Assembly (NCBI GenBank): GCA_031266805.1
Contig: JAISAH010000110.1
Span: forward strand, 1-45,195
Length of the DNA stretch: 45,195 nt
Reading direction: 5' to 3'
Source of the DNA: Gracilibacteraceae bacterium
GTDB taxonomy: Bacteria; Bacillota; Desulfitobacteriia; Desulfitobacteriales; Syntrophobotulaceae
Shown piece after piece: positions 8,490 to 16,083 of this stretch. Numbering within the stretch: position 1 is the stretch's first letter; the number at the start of each line of letters is the position of its first letter. The position numbers were made by a program, and so were the translations under genes. The notes under the pieces were generated by a model, which did no database searches, was not told where the DNA came from, and saw only the letters and a list, made by a program, of their open reading frames with translations.

Positions 8490-9211
8490 TTTTTCCTCCG
8501 CACAGAGCCAAAGCGGCGATCCCGGCGCCGGTATTCCGTCAGGGCGTTTTCCAGAGCGGCTTCGTCAAAATCCGGCCAGCAGAGATCGGTGACGACCAGC
8601 TCGGCGTAAGCCGTTTGCCAGAGCAAAAAATTGCTGAGACGCGACTCGCCGGAAGTGCGGATCACCAGCTCCGGATCAGGCAGGCCGGCGGTATGGAGAT
8701 AGAGGGCAAAACGGTCTTCGTCGATCTCAGCGGCTGCGAAAGTACCCGCCCGCGCCTCCTCCGCCAGAGCCCGCGCCGCTTTGACGATCTCGGCCCGGCC
8801 GCCGTAATTCAGGGCTATCTGCAAACGGAGGCCGTCATTTTCGCGCGTCCGTAGGCCGGCCTGCGCCGCCAGTTCCCGCACGTCGGCGGGGAAAGGCGCC
8901 ATATCCCCGATTATGCGTATGCGCACTCGCATGGCGTGCAGTTCCTCGACGGTCTTTTGAAAATACTCGCGCAACAGCCCAAAGAGAAAATTGACTTCGC
9001 GGCGCGGTCTTTTCCAATTTTCGGTAGAAAAGGCATATACTGTTAGATAGCGGATCCCCAGATCCGCGCTGTGCCGCACCACCCGCCGCAGGGCTTCCAC
9101 GCCGGCCCGATGGCCAAAACTGCGCGGCAGCCCGCGCCGCTCGGCCCACCGGCCGTTGCCGTCCATGATGATCGCCACATGCCGCGGGTCTGTCAGCAGT
9201 TCCATCGTCAC
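8486..9211 (-). CDS. uppS: Isoprenyl (undecaprenyl) diphosphate synthase
   Basis: This cis-prenyltransferase builds undecaprenyl diphosphate, the lipid carrier of peptidoglycan and other envelope polymers. All family blocks are present: HVAIIMDGNGRWA at the N-terminus (catalytic Asp), GHRAGVEALR, YAFSTENW(K)RP, LQIALNYGGR, and the C-terminal PDPELVIRTSGESRLSNFLLWQ with the YAEL segment. The first codon is GTG at 9211, overlapping the frr stop; an ATG at 9205 is the alternative. The GTG has the better-spaced AAGGAAAAAGAG ribosome site. The 241 residues match the family length. Confidence 0.96.
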   Translation of the reverse strand: MTMELLTDPRHVAIIMDGNGRWAERRGLPRSFGHRAGVEALRRVVRHSADLGIRYLTVYAFSTENWKRPRREVNFLFGLLREYFQKTVEELHAMRVRIRIIGDMAPFPADVRELAAQAGLRTRENDGLRLQIALNYGGRAEIVKAARALAEEARAGTFAAAEIDEDRFALYLHTAGLPDPELVIRTSGESRLSNFLLWQTAYAELVVTDLCWPDFDEAALENALTEYRRRDRRFGSVRRKK

Positions 9212-9768
9212 ACCGCGATGATCTCTTTTTCCTTGGTTTCCAGCGCGGAATCCACATCTTTGATATACTTATCCGTCAGTTTCTGGACGCGGTCCTGATT
9301 TTTTTTCGCCTCGTCCTCCGAACAGAGCTTTTCTTTTTCGGTTTTCCGGATATCCTCCAGCCCGTCGCGGCGAATGTTGCGCAGGGAGACGCGCGCTTCC
9401 TCCGCCCGTTTTTTCACCGATTTCACGATCTCCTGCCGGCGCTCCGCCGTCAGCTGGGGGACGACCAGCCGGATGACCGCGCCGTCATTGGCCGGCGTGA
9501 TGCCGAGGTCCGATTTCAGGATCGCTTTTTCCACGGCGGCGATCGCCGTCTTGTCCCAGGGCTGGATCGTCAGAGTGCGCGGGTCGGCTACCGCGATATT
9601 AGCCATCTGGCTGATCTGGGTCTGCGTGCCGTAGTAGTCCGCCGTTATTTTGTCCAACATGCCGGGGGAAGCCAGTCCGGCCCGTACCGCGCGCAGATCC
9701 TTGCTCAGGATATCCAGGGTCTTTTTCATTTTTTCTTCGGTGACGCGAACGATGTCCTCCAAATCCAC
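9208..9768 (-). CDS. frr: Ribosome recycling factor
   Basis: The 186-residue factor splits post-termination ribosomes together with EF-G. The sequence has the family's three-helix-bundle pattern with the conserved RAGLASPGMLD and YYGTQTQISQMANI segments, then DPRTLTIQPWDK. The start is GTG at 9768, with GGGAGGG six bases upstream formed by the last codons of pyrH. The gene is one base away from pyrH and overlaps uppS, so it is translated as part of the same message. Confidence 0.97.
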   Translation of the reverse strand: MDLEDIVRVTEEKMKKTLDILSKDLRAVRAGLASPGMLDKITADYYGTQTQISQMANIAVADPRTLTIQPWDKTAIAAVEKAILKSDLGITPANDGAVIRLVVPQLTAERRQEIVKSVKKRAEEARVSLRNIRRDGLEDIRKTEKEKLCSEDEAKKNQDRVQKLTDKYIKDVDSALETKEKEIIAV

Positions 9769-9769
9769 G

Positions 9770-10489
9770 TTAATCCCTCCCTACATATGTGCCTATCATC
9801 TGTCCCTGCACAGCTTTGAGGATATTGCCGGTTTGGTTCAGGTCAAAAACGATGAGTGGTATGTTGTTGTCCATGCAGAGCGAAGCGGCGGTGGAATCCA
9901 TGACGCCCAGACCGCGGTTCAGGATGTCAAAATAAGTCAGGCGCTCAAACTTGGAGGCGGCCGGATTGCGGTGCGGATCGTCGTCGTAAACGCCGTCCAC
10001 CATCTTGGCCATCAAAATGACTTCCGCTTCTGTTTCCGCCGCGCGGAGAGCCGCCGCCGTGTCTGTGGAAAAAAAAGGATTGCCGGTGCCGGCGGCGAAG
10101 ATGACGACCCGGCCTTTTTCCATATGCCTGATGGCGCGCCGCCGGATATAATGCTCGGCGATCTGGCGCATTTCGATGGCGGAAAGGACCCGGGTGTACA
10201 CGCCTTCCTGCTCGAGCGCGTCCTGGAGGGCCAGCGCGTTCATCACCGTGGCCAGCATCCCCATATGGTCGGCCGTCGCCCGGTCCATCCCCATCGCGCT
10301 GCCGGTCACGCCGCGCCACAGATTGCCGCCGCCCACGACCATGCCGATTTCCACGCCCAATTGGCGTATGTCCTTCACCTGAGCGGCCACGGTCTTCACC
10401 GTCTGCGGTGAGATCCCGTATCCTTCCTCGCCGGCCAGCGCCTCGCCGCTGATTTTAAGGATAATCCGCCTGTAACGCGCTTCTTTCAT
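9770..10489 (-). CDS. pyrH: UMP kinase
   Basis: The enzyme phosphorylates UMP to UDP in pyrimidine nucleotide synthesis. The 239-residue amino-acid-kinase-fold protein shows [28 protein letters not shown] and [20 protein letters not shown], plus the KVDGVYDxDP-type loop ([11 protein letters not shown]). The ATG at 10489 is chosen over one 15 bases earlier because GGAGG sits seven bases upstream. A terminator separates it from tsf, so it is either expressed by read-through or has its own promoter in the AT-rich gap 10505-10570. Confidence 0.96.
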   Translation of the reverse strand: MKEARYRRIILKISGEALAGEEGYGISPQTVKTVAAQVKDIRQLGVEIGMVVGGGNLWRGVTGSAMGMDRATADHMGMLATVMNALALQDALEQEGVYTRVLSAIEMRQIAEHYIRRRAIRHMEKGRVVIFAAGTGNPFFSTDTAAALRAAETEAEVILMAKMVDGVYDDDPHRNPAASKFERLTYFDILNRGLGVMDSTAASLCMDNNIPLIVFDLNQTGNILKAVQGQMIGTYVGRD

Positions 10490-10571
10490 ACCCGCCTCCG
10501 GCATCTGTTTTATTTCAACACTAAAAAAGGTTTTCCTCTCGGAAGTACTGATTTAATTTTTCCGCGCCATG

Positions 10572-10595
10572 AAAAAAGAACACTTGACGTGTTCT
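10572..10595 (-). terminator. Intrinsic terminator after tsf
   Basis: On the minus strand, AGAACAC and GTGTTCT (plus-strand arms 10577-10583 and 10589-10595) form a 7-bp stem with a five-base loop and are followed by TTTTTT (complement of 10572-10577). It lies 12 bases past the tsf stop and separates rpsB-tsf from pyrH-frr-uppS-cdsA. Confidence 0.85.
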
Positions 10596-10606
10596 CTTTT
10601 CGCCGG

Positions 10607-11260
10607 TCAGCGTTCGATTTCTCTCATTACCTCATCCGCGAAATTGCTCTGTTTTTTCTCGATGCCCTCGCCCAGCTCAAAACGGGCAAAACGGCGAATG
10701 GAGATTTTTTCGCCTACCTTGGCGATTTGGTCGAGCAGTATCTCTTTGATGGTTTTGTCCGGATCTTTGACAAAAGGCTGTTCCATCAGGCAAACTTCTT
10801 TGTAAAACTTGCCGATGCGGCCTTCGATCATTTTTTCCGCGATTTGGGCCGGTTTCCCCTCATTCAGGGCCTGCGCCCGCAGTATTTCCCGCTCGTGCTC
10901 CAGGATCTCGGCCGGTATGTCACTCGTAGTCACATATTCCGGCCGGGCGGCGGCTATCTGCATGGCGATATCGCGGACGAAACGGTGATAATCCTCACTG
11001 CGGGCGACAAAATCCGTCTCGCAGTTTACCTCCACCAGGACGCCGATGCGGCCGCCGCCGTGGATATAGGATTCCACCAAACCTTCCGCCGCCACGCGGC
11101 CTTCTCTTTTCGCCGCGGCGGCCAGACCCTTTTCCCTCAGGGCGTCGATTGCTTTGTCTATATCGCCGTCACATTGGACGAGGGCTTTCTTGCAGTCCAG
11201 CATACCGGCGCCGGTTCTCTCCCGCAGTTCTTTGACCTGGGCGGCGCTGATTTCAGCCAT
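10607..11260 (-). CDS. tsf: Elongation factor Ts
   Basis: The nucleotide exchange factor for EF-Tu. The 217-residue protein begins with the UBA-like domain, [19 protein letters not shown], then the conserved [11 protein letters not shown] core segment and the terminal [10 protein letters not shown]. It is the short form of the family, lacking the extra subdomain of the enterobacterial protein. The ATG has GGGAGG upstream. It follows rpsB by 27 bases and is followed by a terminator, so the two form one transcript. Confidence 0.97.
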   Translation of the reverse strand: MAEISAAQVKELRERTGAGMLDCKKALVQCDGDIDKAIDALREKGLAAAAKREGRVAAEGLVESYIHGGGRIGVLVEVNCETDFVARSEDYHRFVRDIAMQIAAARPEYVTTSDIPAEILEHEREILRAQALNEGKPAQIAEKMIEGRIGKFYKEVCLMEQPFVKDPDKTIKEILLDQIAKVGEKISIRRFARFELGEGIEKKQSNFADEVMREIER

Positions 11261-11287
11261 AATTTTCCTCCCAATTTTCCTCCGAAA

Positions 11288-12006
11288 TTAATCGGCCTCC
11301 GCGTCTTCCGGCTGATCGTCCAACCCGCCCTGCAGGCCTTCGACTACCGCGTCAGCCATGCGCCCGGTCAGGAGCTTGACTGATTTGATCGCGTCGTCGT
11401 TGGCCGGGATGACCACGTCGATCTCATCCGGGTCGCAGTTCGTGTCGACGATCCCGATGAGCGGAATATTCAGCTTGCGAGCTTCCGCCACAGCGATGCG
11501 TTCTTTGCGCGGATCGACGACGAACACCGCGCTGGGCAGTTTTTTCATATCTTTGATGCCGCCGAGAAAACGTTCCAGTTTTCCCATCTCATGCTTGAGC
11601 GAGGCCACCTCTTTTTTGGGCAGCACCTCAAAAACGCCGCCTTCTTCCATTTTTTCCAATTCACGCAAACGGTCCACGCGTTTCTGGATGGTCTGGAAGT
11701 TAGTCAGCATCCCGCCGAGCCAGCGCTCGTTGACGTAAAACATGCCGCAACGGTCCGCCTCTTCTTTGACGGTTTCCTGCGCCTGTTTTTGGTGCCGACA
11801 AAAAGGATGCTGCCGCCCGCCTGGGCCAGATCGCGCACAAAATTGTAGGCTTCGTCCACTTTTTTCACGGTTTTTTGCAGATCAATGATGTAGATGCCGT
11901 TCCGCTCCGTAAAAATGTAGCGAGCCATTTTGGGGTTCCAGCGCCTTGTTTGATGCCCGAAGTGTACGCCGGCCTCCAATAATTGTTTCATAGAAACAAC
12001 AGCCAT
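11288..12006 (-). CDS. rpsB: Ribosomal protein S2, frame-disrupted
   Basis: Small-subunit protein S2. The first part (from the ATG at 12006, [19 protein letters not shown]) is open to ILFVGTK, and the rest ([17 protein letters not shown] to the stop at 11288) continues in another frame. The join is at a run of five T on the plus strand (11786-11790); a sixth base would restore [16 protein letters not shown] and a normal product of about 239 residues. S2 is essential, so a sequencing or assembly error is the likeliest cause, with slippage at the run as an alternative. The start has GGGGGTG upstream. The gene heads rpsB-tsf behind a strong promoter. Confidence 0.9.
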
Positions 12007-12123
12007 TGTAACACCCCCTTTCCTGTTTTTTTCCGCCGCGGACATCGCTCCGGCGGCCGCCCTGAGAGGGAACCGGGCGCCGGTCCTTCCGCGTGTGTAT
12101 TTTGCAAAAAATCCACTGCCGGA
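12007..12123 (-). promoter_or_regulatory. GC-rich leader of rpsB
   Basis: About 115 bases lie between the promoter and the rpsB start. They contain a GC-rich dyad around 12071-12088 (GGAACCGG against CCGGTCC) and a second GC-rich block near 12047-12062. S2 operons are often autoregulated at the leader. I cannot match this to a named leader motif by eye. Confidence 0.3.
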
Positions 12124-12152
12124 ATTATACCACATCAAAGAGAGGTTAGCAA
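12124..12152 (-). promoter_or_regulatory. Strong promoter of rpsB-tsf
   Basis: On the minus strand TTGCTA (12147-12152) and TATAAT (12124-12129) are exactly 17 bases apart, with an extended TGG before the -10 box. The -35 box lies inside the 3' end of the BlaR1-like remnant. Confidence 0.8.
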
Positions 12153-12461
12153 ATTTTTTCGACCGGTCTTGACCAGATCTCTCTCCGCCCCCAGATCAAT
12201 ATTTTCCAAGAGTTTATTGTTACGGTAAAACGTCATCGTGGAATTTATATAATGCTCATCGCCGAAATAATCTTCTCTGACTTCAATTTCGCCGCGATTT
12301 GCCGTCAATCCGGCAATAAGCAGGATAAGGGCGGCCAGCCCCAACGCCATCCATCTGCCAGGAAGTTTGTAATTCAACACATTCAGCACACGCTTGATCC
12401 TCCTATTCCATGACGGCGCGAACGCTGTCACAAATAGTTTATGAAGCTTGGGTATAGTCAT
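12135..12461 (-). pseudogene. C-terminal remnant of a BlaR1/M56-type sensor
   Basis: The 108-residue frame begins with an RRIKRVLNVLNYKLPGRW segment followed by one membrane helix and LTANRG. That pattern matches the tail of the M56 peptidase domain of BlaR1/MecR1-like antibiotic sensors, just before the extracytoplasmic part. The zinc-peptidase HExxH core and the other membrane segments are missing, and the extracytoplasmic part stops after about 50 residues. The remnant ends where the rpsB promoter begins. No blaI-type repressor gene is adjacent. Confidence 0.5.
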
Positions 12462-12641
12462 CAGCCCGCTTACTCACCCCGTAAAACATGGTATACAGGA
12501 AGAGCAACAAACTACAGAGCAAGGGGGATCCGCACTTGACTAACGATTGTTTGTTAGTTAGTTAAATATATTATAGTATAAGTGTATTGTTTGATATGTC
12601 AAGTGGGGTGAAAATGTATAATCCTGGTAAAATCATGGTAA
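12462..12641. other. AT-rich regulatory gap
   Basis: There is no gene. The gap holds a dyad and promoter described separately, and an outer inverted repeat ACTTGAC (12534-12540) / GTCAAGT (12598-12604). A 31-codon frame from ATG 12614 (ribosome site GTGGGGTG) runs into the broken TolC-like segment in a different frame and could be the displaced start of that gene. Confidence 0.45.
12539..12574 (+). promoter_or_regulatory. Operator-like dyad over a promoter
   Basis: ACTAAC (12539-12544), eight bases, GTTAGT (12553-12558) is a perfect dyad of the kind bound by TetR-family dimers. It covers a promoter-like TTGTTT (12547-12552) with TATTAT (12569-12574) 16 bases away. It points toward the broken TolC/HlyD segment. 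No regulator gene is next to it. Confidence 0.45.
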
Positions 12642-13436
12642 ATTTACCGCCTTGCGGAAGGCGATCAGGACGCGCCACACCGCTTCCGCCCGGCGTTTCA
12701 CCTGTCTGACTATGCTCATTTTTTCGCCGCGGAGATCGTCGGTTACATAGACGAGATGCTGGATATCTACGCCGATTACACGGAAAAAGGCAACACAGCC
12801 GGGCAGCTCAGTGTCAAAGCCGCAATAGAGCGGGCGAAGGCCGACCTCACTACGCAAAAACTCCAATACGCCGCGCTCTGTCTGCAAAGAGATCTCGCGG
12901 CTTTTTCCGCGGAACGCGCCGCGCGGGTGCTGGACGAACGACAGCGGCTGCTGGAATATGAGTTTTATGCGCAGTATTCACTCCTGCCTGCGCATGAGGA
13001 TATGGACGCCTATTACGAAGCCGCGATCGAGGAACTGGAGGAAACGCTCACTGAGGTCGAGGCCCGGCAGGAAAAGGGGCTGAGTACTTATCTGGATATC
13101 GAGCGGGTCAGGGCGGACCTCGACACGGCCAGAGCGGAGAGATCCATACTGCGGATCAGCCGGCGCGGTCTTGACGAGAAAATCAGGCAATACACGGGTT
13201 TGACCAGTGTCCCAGATGTCACCCCGCTGAATACTTTGGCCGCGCCCAAGGCGAGAGACGTTTATCTGGACGCTTTTCTGAACGGCAATACGGCCAGAGA
13301 CGCCCGCTCGGCGCAGATATCCGCCTATAAGAGGTATATTGAGTATCTGGCGGACGATCCCGCCGCGGACTCTGACACGGCAAAACGAGTTATTCGCCGC
13401 GTTTCTGGCCGGGGAAGATCTCCGGGCGCCGCTTGA
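12642..13436 (+). pseudogene. TolC-like outer-membrane factor, truncated
   Basis: The open frame runs from 12642 with no credible start until an internal ATG at 12756, and stops at 13436. It encodes long amphipathic helices with heptad-like Leu/Ala spacing, including EARQEKGLSTYLDIERVRAD and an AERSILRISRRGLDEKI helix. This is typical of one repeat of a TolC-type exit duct for type I secretion or efflux. The signal peptide and the other half are missing. Its end overlaps, in another frame, the start of the HlyD-like frame, so a deletion or frameshift joins the two near 13380. Translation probably fails. Confidence 0.55.
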
Positions 13437-14529
13437 GGAAGCCGGGATTTATGAGCAGGACGTATACGCGCAGATCAAAGCCATGCAGGACGACTTCCGG
13501 GCGCGGCGAGAGCAGTACGCCGCCCAGATCAGGCAGGCTGACCAGCAAGTGGAGATAGAAAAAAGCAATCTGGCCAAACTCCGGGAAAACCTGATCGCGC
13601 TCACACGGCAAAGTGAGCTGCTTCAAGTGAGGATCGCCGCCGAATCGCCGAAAGAAAAAGAGATCCTGATGCTGAGTTCACGGGTCGAGATAGCGACGCG
13701 GGAAGAAAGAGATTACCTGGAACTCCAGCAAACCGGCGCCATAGCGAAAGCCGAGTGGGAGAGCAAACTGAACGAGCTTAATTTGCTGAAAGCCCAGAAA
13801 GAGATAAGCGAAGCGGAACTCGCCACAGAAGAATGGCAGCTGAAAATGGAAGAAGAAAGCCTGTCCGCGCAGATAAGGGGAGCCGAGCAGGACATTGGGG
13901 CGCAGGAGATAAAAGACGCTCAGGCGCGGGAAACGCTGGAGCAGGTCATAGCGGCCAATCTGAGCCTGTACACCGAGAACGAGAAAAACGTCCGGGAAGT
14001 GATGGTAGCGAACAACGCCCAGATAGCGAGCGTTGAAGCGGATCTGCAGCGGGTGGAGGAAGCGCGGAAACAGGAAACGCTGGTCTCGCCCGTGAACGGG
14101 ACGGTGCAGGCGATAGCCGTCAGCACGATCGGAGCGGTGGTCACGCCGGCGCAGGCCGTGATAACCATAGTGCCGGAAGGGACGAACCTCATAATAGAAG
14201 CCGCCCTGCCGAACAAGGACATCGGGTTTGTGCATGTGGGGCAGACGGCCGCGATAAAATTCGACACCTTTTCGTTTCAGAAATACGGCACCGTGCGGGG
14301 CGAGATCATTCAGGTCAGCCCGGACGCCATAGCTGATGAACAGAGGGGTTTGGTGTACAAGATCAAGGTATCGCTCAGCAAAGACTCGATAAACGTGGAA
14401 GGAGAAGACGTGCTGATATCGCCGGGAATGGAAGGGACGGTGGAAGTAGTGACGGGAAGGAGGCGGGTGATAGAGTTTTTCCTGGAGCCGATAGTAGAGC
14501 ATTTTGACGAGGGGTTAAAGGTGCGGTAG
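13339..14529 (+). pseudogene. HlyD-type membrane fusion protein, lacking N-terminus
   Basis: This frame of 396 codons encodes a long coiled coil (residues about 40-240), then the second half of the lipoyl motif, ETLVSPVNGTVQAIAV...GAVVTPAQAV, and the beta-barrel end with VHVGQTAAIKFDTF and GTVRGEIIQVSPDA. These are the C-terminal two thirds of a type I secretion periplasmic adaptor of the HlyD/PrtE kind. The cytoplasmic tail, membrane anchor and first lipoyl half expected before the coiled coil are absent; the upstream DNA is in a different frame and TolC-like. No ABC transporter gene is in the window. It could be intact only if a frameshift near 13380 is repaired and a novel fusion exists. 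Confidence 0.7.
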
Positions 14530-14593
14530 GGCCATAATTCGGCGGCGAATGGGAGATCATCACATTTATTGACATATTTTTCTATATTCTCGC

Positions 14594-14623
14594 TTGACAA
14601 AGGTGGCTGAATTGTTTTATAAT
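14594..14623 (+). promoter_or_regulatory. Consensus promoter of the lipoprotein/RTX operon
   Basis: TTGACA (14594-14599) and TATAAT (14618-14623) are perfect hexamers with an 18-base spacer. Transcription would start near 14630 and read the small remnant, the lipoprotein and the RTX gene. Confidence 0.85.
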
Positions 14624-14675
14624 TACCTTGAAACATCTGATGCGACGTGATCAGGGATTGTGTCAGGGGGTGCAT

Positions 14676-15002
14676 GTGTTGAAGCTATCTTTATCAGCCG
14701 TCATTATTTTAGTTTTCGCCATATTCACCCTTGCCGCGTTAAACGCTGGCGATTCTTTTGTTTCCGAGATGGAGAAAGTCGGCGCGTCAAATAGCTTTGC
14801 CCAAATTACTGATTTGGAAGCGGACATGGATGAGATCGCCGGGTACATAGATGAAATTTATGTTGATAGCACATCCAATGGCAACATGGTCGGGAAAGTC
14901 TGTGTTACCACCGCGATAGAGATAGAGCCAGAAAATCTCTATCATCCGCCGCGTTCTTCCTTGTTCAGTGCCCATAGAAACCGATTGCTTTACTGCCGAT
15001 GA
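14676..15002 (+). pseudogene. Short secreted-type remnant, paralogous to the TolC-like segment
   Basis: From a GTG at 14676 (AGGGGG upstream; TTG at 14679 is the alternative) a 108-residue protein begins with a clear signal-peptide or anchor, KLSLSAVIILVFAIFTLAAL. Its middle, EIAGYIDE...NGNMVGKVCVTTAIE, aligns with EIVGYIDE...KGNTAGQLSVKAAIE of the TolC-like segment, at both protein and DNA level (14826-14925 against 12735-12840). After that it diverges and stops. It looks like the 5' end of a second copy of the same gene, cut short, now the leader gene of the lipoprotein/RTX operon. A small functional protein is not excluded. Confidence 0.5.
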
Positions 15003-15018
15003 TCATGGGGGGTATTAC

Positions 15019-16059
15019 ATGCAATTCGAGAGGAAAAGTGTACAAAGAAATTCTTTGTTATTATTCTTGTCGTTAGTTCTCACCTTGATTTGCTCCGCTT
15101 GCGCGCCAGCGGCGTCGGAAATTGTCATTGATTGGGGCGATTTGACCTATGAGCAGATACGCGGTTTTGAAGAAATCCCGCTGGCGACGAGAGGCGAACT
15201 GACGCTGATGCTCAGTGATTTGCTGTATGTATACGGTCCGTTTACAAACTCAAGTTACAGTGCTGGTTTTACTGCAGATCAGTATATACTTCAGGTTGCT
15301 CAATCTATTTACGACGAGCCAAGTCTGCGGAGTGCCGTTAATTTTACGTTAACTTTAGGCAATGCTTGGGCTTATGCCATTGACGGCGGTTGGGACGGCG
15401 TTCCGAATGATACGGCGCGTGCAGTCGCGGACTGGCGCATAGCCGAAATAGACAGGGATTTGGCCGCGTTGTCCGATGATTTGGAAACAGCTGCCCGTCT
15501 ATATACCGTCAAATATCTCACTACGCCGGAATATCATAAAAAATGGGTGTTAAGAGATGCCGGGGCTTATTATTTTTTGATGGAAAAAGATGTAAGTCCG
15601 GAGACGTTAAGCGATTATTATAGCGAAATAGTTGAAAAAGACGGATTGCTGTCGCTGGGAATTTTGGTCAAAAACATGGACGCAGCTTTTGAGGAGATGT
15701 ATCTTGATGATCTGTATCAATACATGCGCGAAGGGAATAGTTTGATCACATACGCTCCCGCGTTTGATTACGGAAGTCATAAACAGAATGTATTCCCATT
15801 CACAATTTATCCAGACAATGAATCCTATAGTTCTTTTAGTTGGATACAGACAGCGGAGGAAGGTGATTTTCACTACGATCTTGAGGCTGGTTGGCTTTGG
15901 CAGGCGATAAGGAGTGATGAAAGCGCGCTTAAATATCATTATAATTTAATGGATTCGCGTGTATATAGATGGGTGCCTATTCCTGATGATTCATGGACGG
16001 TTGATGAAGAGCTGATGAAACGCATAAAAATAGCAGACAATCAAAACTCTCAAACTTAA
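15019..16059 (+). CDS. Putative lipoprotein of unknown function
   Basis: The 346-residue protein starts at ATG 15019 with a strong GGGGGG ribosome site. A positively charged start (ERKSVQRN) is followed by a hydrophobic stretch and ICSAC, so Cys29 is the probable lipidation site although Cys rather than Leu occupies the -3 position. The mature part is acidic, rich in Tyr and Trp, and not recognised. It is followed after 24 bases by the RTX gene and shares its promoter. Possible roles are surface partner, inhibitor or assembly factor of the RTX protein, on context alone. GC content is lower than in the housekeeping genes. Confidence 0.7.
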   Translation: MQFERKSVQRNSLLLFLSLVLTLICSACAPAASEIVIDWGDLTYEQIRGFEEIPLATRGELTLMLSDLLYVYGPFTNSSYSAGFTADQYILQVAQSIYDEPSLRSAVNFTLTLGNAWAYAIDGGWDGVPNDTARAVADWRIAEIDRDLAALSDDLETAARLYTVKYLTTPEYHKKWVLRDAGAYYFLMEKDVSPETLSDYYSEIVEKDGLLSLGILVKNMDAAFEEMYLDDLYQYMREGNSLITYAPAFDYGSHKQNVFPFTIYPDNESYSSFSWIQTAEEGDFHYDLEAGWLWQAIRSDESALKYHYNLMDSRVYRWVPIPDDSWTVDEELMKRIKIADNQNSQT

Positions 16060-16083
16060 ATTATATATTTAGGAGGACATAAG

